Shown here: positions 60,388 through 64,000 of the stretch, piece after piece
How the letters are laid out: every line of letters begins with the position of its first letter
How positions within the stretch are numbered: position 1 is the stretch's first letter
Source: Novipirellula artificiosorum
GTDB taxonomy: Bacteria > Planctomycetota > Planctomycetia > Pirellulales > Pirellulaceae
Direction: 5' to 3'
Assembly: GCF_007860135.1 (NCBI RefSeq)
Contig: NZ_SJPV01000005.1
Coordinates: forward strand, 496,400-560,399
DNA length: 64,000 nt
Notes under the pieces: generated by a model
Told to the model about the DNA's origin: nothing
Databases searched by the model: none
The model's input: the letters and a program-made list of their open reading frames with translations, nothing else
Position numbers and translations under genes: made by a program

Positions 60388-61605
60388 CTAGACTTCTCCC
60401 CCGCGTGCATCTGCGCGAGCACCATAGAGTGAGGCTAGCGGATTGGCGGACAGGCCGTGCAAGAGAACGCTCAGTATGATGGTCCACACAACAACGGCCA
60501 CGATCGTATCGTTGCCCGGAAGTTTTTCCGCGATGACCATCACGACGAACACGATACTTGCCAAGCCCCGTGGTCCGAACCAGCCTATGAATAGCAATGT
60601 GTCTCGCTTTAGTCCCTTTCCGATCAGACACAGGAACACAGGCAACATGCGGACCACGGTTAGGCTCAGCAGGGCGTAGACCAAAATTCGCCAACTGAAC
60701 CCAGACAGAAGAATTCCTAACGCCATCGTTCCGAACGCGAACCACGTCACCATCGCGACTGCGTCTGCGGTACCTTCCGCCGCGGTTAAGAACTTCTCCT
60801 TGTGCTGCTTCGTCAACGCGCCAAATGTCAGCCCGCCTACGAAAGCAGCGATGAAGCCACTACCACCCAGCCATTGTGCCAATCCAAAACAGAGCAGGGC
60901 GAGTGCGATGATAGGAATTTGTAGCCAGGTTCCAGCAACCCAACCGCGAGCAGCACTCGTTCGCAATCCAAACCCACCCACTACGGCAAGCACAAGGCCG
61001 GTCACCAATCCGATCCCGATCACCTTCAGCGGCAGCTGAAAAACCAATGAGGCCGATTCGGATGCCTCGACCGAACCCGCTGCCAGCGCGATGAAGAACA
61101 AGATCACGGGCACGCAGATGCCGTCGTTCAATCCACTTTCAACATTCAGGCTTTCACGCACCTTGGCAGGCACGACCGGATTGGTAACGACCGCTTTTCC
61201 CAAGGCCGCATCCGTGGGTGCCAGCATTGTGGCGATCAGCGCGACCTCAAAAAAGCCAAGTTCACCGAAGATCAACCAAGCGATTCCCATGCCAAGGGCA
61301 ATCGTCAGCGGCAAACCCAGCAGCAGCAGACGGACGGGGATCGCTTCGACACGTCGCAGTACAGTCAGATTGGCGTTTGACGAGTCCGTGAAAAGGCAGA
61401 TCGCGAGTGCGATTTCCGCAAGTTGGCTAACGGTCTCGCCTTCGATCGAAAGATCAATCAAATCGAGCAGATCGGGGCCAATCAGCATACCCGCAAGAAC
61501 GTAAACAAGTGCTCCATTGATCGGCGTCTTCTCCAAACGTGATGCGATCAGGCTGTAAGCCAACGCAAACGCAGCAAAAATTGTGAGGATTTGGTATTCA
61601 GCCAT
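60388..61605 (-). CDS. CPA1-type cation:proton antiporter
   Basis: 405 aa with about 12 hydrophobic segments. ATMLAPTDAALGKAVVTN contains the Thr131-Asp132 motif, and ESLNVESGLNDGICVPVI (Glu156 to Gly162) the Asn-Asp motif of CPA1/NhaP-like antiporters. The late FIGWFGPRGLASIVFVVMVI segment with its conserved Arg also fits. It exchanges Na+ or K+ for H+ in the inner membrane. No C-terminal regulatory domain. Converges with the K+ channel gene at a distance of 42 bases. Confidence 0.9.
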   Translation of the reverse strand: MAEYQILTIFAAFALAYSLIASRLEKTPINGALVYVLAGMLIGPDLLDLIDLSIEGETVSQLAEIALAICLFTDSSNANLTVLRRVEAIPVRLLLLGLPLTIALGMGIAWLIFGELGFFEVALIATMLAPTDAALGKAVVTNPVVPAKVRESLNVESGLNDGICVPVILFFIALAAGSVEASESASLVFQLPLKVIGIGLVTGLVLAVVGGFGLRTSAARGWVAGTWLQIPIIALALLCFGLAQWLGGSGFIAAFVGGLTFGALTKQHKEKFLTAAEGTADAVAMVTWFAFGTMALGILLSGFSWRILVYALLSLTVVRMLPVFLCLIGKGLKRDTLLFIGWFGPRGLASIVFVVMVIAEKLPGNDTIVAVVVWTIILSVLLHGLSANPLASLYGARADARGGEV

Positions 61606-61772
61606 GTTCCGTTCTTATCCGTTTGTTTGATTGAAAACGCTTCTTCTCCGAGTCGCGTTTAGTTCGCAAAGGAAAGCCAGTCTCTCGCCGCCTGCTCCTC
61701 GCCTGCGTCAAAATAATTGATCGTGACTGTCGATCTGAACTTACTAGCTAAAAGCGTACGCGAGTGAATCTC

Positions 61773-61885
61773 TTACGTCGAAACGGCAGTCCAGCCTTCA
61801 AAATGCAGTCGAACATAGTCACCTTCTTGCACGAGCAGCACATCTTCGCCCGAGATCCATAGTTCGACTGCCCACTGCGATGAAC
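61773..61885 (-). pseudogene. HlyD-type adaptor remnant
   Basis: On the minus strand, SSQWAVELWISGEDVLLVQE then GDYVRLHFEGWTAVST and TAA. The phrase GDxVRLxFEGWxAV is typical of the C-terminal beta-barrel of HlyD-like adaptors in planctomycetes. Only about 37 codons remain. It joins at about 61885 to a transposase remnant on the other strand. Confidence 0.5.
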
Positions 61886-61933
61886 CGGGGGCCGACTGTC
61901 ACCACCTTGCCAGCAGATTCGAAAAGCCATTTT

Positions 61934-62074
61934 GGCTCCAATGTGGAGGGCCTGAAGAACAAGTCCAAACTGGCAATTAGAAAGGCCTACGATTATAAAT
62001 CCCGTGAAACTATGGAAATAGCCCTGAATCACCAGCTAGGAAAGCTTCCCGAGCCAATTCAAACCCACAAGTTT
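61934..62074 (+). pseudogene. C-terminal remnant of an ISL3-like transposase
   Basis: About 47 codons: VEGLKNKSKLAIRKAYDYKS and ALNHQLGKLPEPIQTHKF match the end of transposases I recall from planctomycetes (VEGxNNKxKxxIRKxYGF, then ALYHxLGxLPEPxxTHxF), probably ISL3 family. The normal stop after the last Phe is absent and the frame drifts on. Sequence from 62075 to 62414 has no further gene. Confidence 0.5.
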
Positions 62075-62414
62075 CGCTGTGACGGCAAACAGATTGGTTG
62101 TATCAGCGCTGTTCGCAGGCATTCGGCTTCAAACGCGGTGGTTTCGATCAATCAGTACGCAAAAAGCGCAACTTTAGCGATGTCAGGATGTTTGCCTAAC
62201 CCTCTTAAACGATTTTGTCGAAGAAACCGATATTATCGCTTAAAACGCTACACGGACGCTTCTTATCAGACGACACAGTACTGGAGTCCGCATCACTTCA
62301 AGGAACAAGTGCATGAGACTCATCTGCAGCGTTGCCGTCCTGGTACAGCCACCAAGCAGTTCAAGGACGTTTGCAATTTCGATGTACCAAGAACTCACTG
62401 CAAGCATCGCCGTA

Positions 62415-63746
62415 ATGTGGAGGCTGTTCGTTCTCATCTTGGTTTTGGGCATTCTGGGCGTGCCATTGGCCAAGCAAGGACTCACACAAGACTCGGATGC
62501 CAAAACACGTTTGTCACCGACGGAGAACGCCGACGTTGAAGAACTGCGTTTTGAAGTCGAAGAGTTGCGCAGACTAGTAGCTGAACGCAACGTTTCTGCG
62601 CAGGACTTGCTTGAGCCGCCCATCGATCCACAACGATTGGTTGAAGCAGGTGATTCTCGTGGAGCCATTCTTTTACCCGGAACGGATGTTTCACTTCGCA
62701 TTGGTGGCTACGCGCGGGGGGAAATGATCTACGATACTGGATATGTTGCGTCCGGGACGTTACTGGTGCCAAGCACCATCGCCCTTGACGGGTCACCGCT
62801 AGCGCAAAGGCGAGGCCAGACAACGCTTACGGCGAATCATTCTCGATTGAATTTTGATGCCCATGCCAGTACAGATTTTGGCAAACTACGTGGGTTTGTC
62901 GAATTTGATTTCTATGCGCCTCAAGCCACGCAACCGCGACTCCGGCATGCGTACGGAGAATGGGATTATGGCAACGTTAATCTAATAGCCGGACAGACTT
63001 GGTCAACCTTCATGGACCCCGCCACCTTGCCTCAGGCTCTTCCTGAAACGGCACAGCCTGGCTCGATTTTCGTTCGACAAGGGATCTTTCGCCTTACTCG
63101 TCGCGTCAGCGATTGTGTCAACATTGCGTGTGCTTTAGAAAACCCTAGCTCCGTCGACTTCACGCTGCCGGATCCCATCAACGATCAGCCGCTGCAACGC
63201 TTGCCCGACTTCGTTTCGAGGATCCGGTTCGCCAGCAACGATATCGGCACGTTTCAAATCGCTTCGCTGGTCCGGGGCATCGGGTATGAAGATCCGTTCG
63301 GGGATGAACACTTGCGGACCGGCTGGGGCGTCGCGTTGACTTCTCGGGTACAGCTCACCGGAACAGACAATCTCCGGATGGGTGTCACTGGCGGAGAAGG
63401 CATCGGAGGATACATGTTGGGACTGGCCGCAACGCAGTCCGCGGCCGCGCCCGATGTGGACGGCTTCCGAACCCTGGGGGCAACGGGAGCCTATCTATCG
63501 TTGCAACATTTCTTTTCGGATGAATTCCGCACGAACATGTATTACGGCCTGACGCGTGTTGAGTCGACTCCGCTGATGGCTTCAACGGCAGCCCGCGATC
63601 TTCAAAACGCCGCGATCAACCTGATCTGGTCACCGCGCCCCGGTTTCGGAGTGGGAATCGAATACAACTACAATTGGCGGGAGGTTCGGGACCTGACGAC
63701 GGGAGATAACCATCGAACCCAGTTCACTATCCAATTCGGACTGTAA
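62415..63746 (+). CDS. Outer-membrane porin (DcaP-like)
   Basis: 443 aa from ATG 62415, chosen because it starts a signal peptide (WRLFVLILVLGILGVPLA); the frame is open to 62313 and no start has a good ribosome-binding site. Residues about 35-65 form a short coiled coil (VEELRFEVEELRRLVAERNV), as in trimeric porins, followed by beta strands from LLPGTDVSLRIGGYARGEMI on. AHASTDFGKLRGFVEFDFYA and VNLIAGQTWSTFMDPATLPQ fit the DcaP-type porin family. The C-terminus ends FTIQFGL, near the usual terminal Phe. A general diffusion channel for small acids or sugars is likely. Confidence 0.82.
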   Translation: MWRLFVLILVLGILGVPLAKQGLTQDSDAKTRLSPTENADVEELRFEVEELRRLVAERNVSAQDLLEPPIDPQRLVEAGDSRGAILLPGTDVSLRIGGYARGEMIYDTGYVASGTLLVPSTIALDGSPLAQRRGQTTLTANHSRLNFDAHASTDFGKLRGFVEFDFYAPQATQPRLRHAYGEWDYGNVNLIAGQTWSTFMDPATLPQALPETAQPGSIFVRQGIFRLTRRVSDCVNIACALENPSSVDFTLPDPINDQPLQRLPDFVSRIRFASNDIGTFQIASLVRGIGYEDPFGDEHLRTGWGVALTSRVQLTGTDNLRMGVTGGEGIGGYMLGLAATQSAAAPDVDGFRTLGATGAYLSLQHFFSDEFRTNMYYGLTRVESTPLMASTAARDLQNAAINLIWSPRPGFGVGIEYNYNWREVRDLTTGDNHRTQFTIQFGL

Positions 63747-63952
63747 GCGACTTATTGGTAAACAAAATTTCTGGCTGTGGGGAATTCGCGTAAAAACGCG
63801 GATTGCGCCACCCAGCAATTGGTTTTGATAAGGATCGAAATTTACTAAGCATCGCGGGATCAATATCTGACGTAGATGGGGATGAAATGCTCGCTGCAGA
63901 GTAAAACCAAGTGATATCTAACTTCCCCTGATTTCACTCGGAGCAACGAGCA

Positions 63953-64000
63953 ATGTCGAAAATAACCTATCACGTCGGACTGGACTATCACCAACACAGC
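63953..64000 (+). CDS. Start of an IS110-type transposase, cut by window
   Basis: ATG 63953 with GGAG about 9 bases upstream. The 16 residues visible, MSKITYHVGLDYHQHS, match the N-terminus of IS110-family transposases (GLDYHxxS with the first catalytic Asp). It is a different lineage from the two broken copies at 43-47 kb. The 206 bases before it carry a short hairpin (CGCG-TAAAAA-CGCG near 63788) and no gene. Confidence 0.6.
   Translation, partial: MSKITYHVGLDYHQHS

Noticed and set aside
63630..63863. 77-aa minus-strand frame at the porin end
   Set aside because: Antisense to the porin C-terminus and without recognisable features.
1..64000. CRISPR arrays, rRNA genes and prophage structural genes
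   Set aside because: No regularly spaced repeats, rRNA-like sequence or phage structural proteins were seen.

Overview
The window looks like a chromosomal segment of a planctomycete, most likely of the Rhodopirellula/Pirellulaceae type. Supporting signs are the density of secreted sulfatases and glycoside hydrolases, a small ECF sigma factor paired with a FecR-like membrane protein, very loose gene packing, small membrane proteins beginning MNPY, and intergenic palindromes and transposon remnants of kinds I associate with that phylum. The assignment is from recall of family habits, not from a search.

Layout. 0-5 kb: a partial hemerythrin-like gene, an NhaA antiporter, a LOG-family protein, a GT8 glycosyltransferase, and an inverted repeat beside a transporter stub. 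5-13 kb: an ornithine-decarboxylase-like PLP enzyme and a glycosyltransferase cluster (three GT8 paralogues in total, two plain GT2 enzymes and a GT4N-GT2 fusion). 13-15 kb: housekeeping genes (NIF3-like protein, translation initiation factor IF-3) and a tRNA-Val(GAC). 15-18 kb: an island directly after the tRNA holding a broken plasmid backbone (ParA without its N-terminus, a small partner, a Rep-like stub with an in-frame stop), a VapBC-type pair and a transposase scrap.

18-42 kb is the centrepiece: a one-strand polysaccharide-degradation locus with sulfatases, GH43, GH51, GH127, a DUF5060 glycosidase and a GH78 remnant, read from high to low coordinates and headed by an ECF sigma factor and a FecR-like regulator. 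The content points to a sulfated, arabinose-containing (arabinan/arabinoxylan-like) glycan, possibly with rhamnose. Many neighbours overlap by ATGA. Four of its genes have kept signal peptide and C-terminus but lost the middle, and GH127 is frameshifted at a run of ten G.

42-50.5 kb is accessory DNA: two near-identical IS110-like copies flanking a PIN-toxin/partner pair and a membrane protein, group II intron end fragments, attC-like palindromes, small hypothetical genes, and a collapsed DUF2924/serine-recombinase module whose far end truncates a class A beta-lactamase. 50.5-62 kb carries an amidohydrolase, HdeD and cardiolipin-synthase remnants, a tripartite efflux system (DUF1656, HlyD adaptor, FUSC pump, with a divergent outer-membrane factor), a small K+ channel and a CPA1 antiporter. 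62-64 kb has a porin and the first codons of another IS110-type transposase, cut by the window edge.

No rRNA, CRISPR array or prophage was seen. The best candidates for a second look are the repeated middle-deletions in the glycan locus, the FecR protein that shares a C-terminal domain with the enzymes it probably controls, and the IS110/attC-like/group II intron association.
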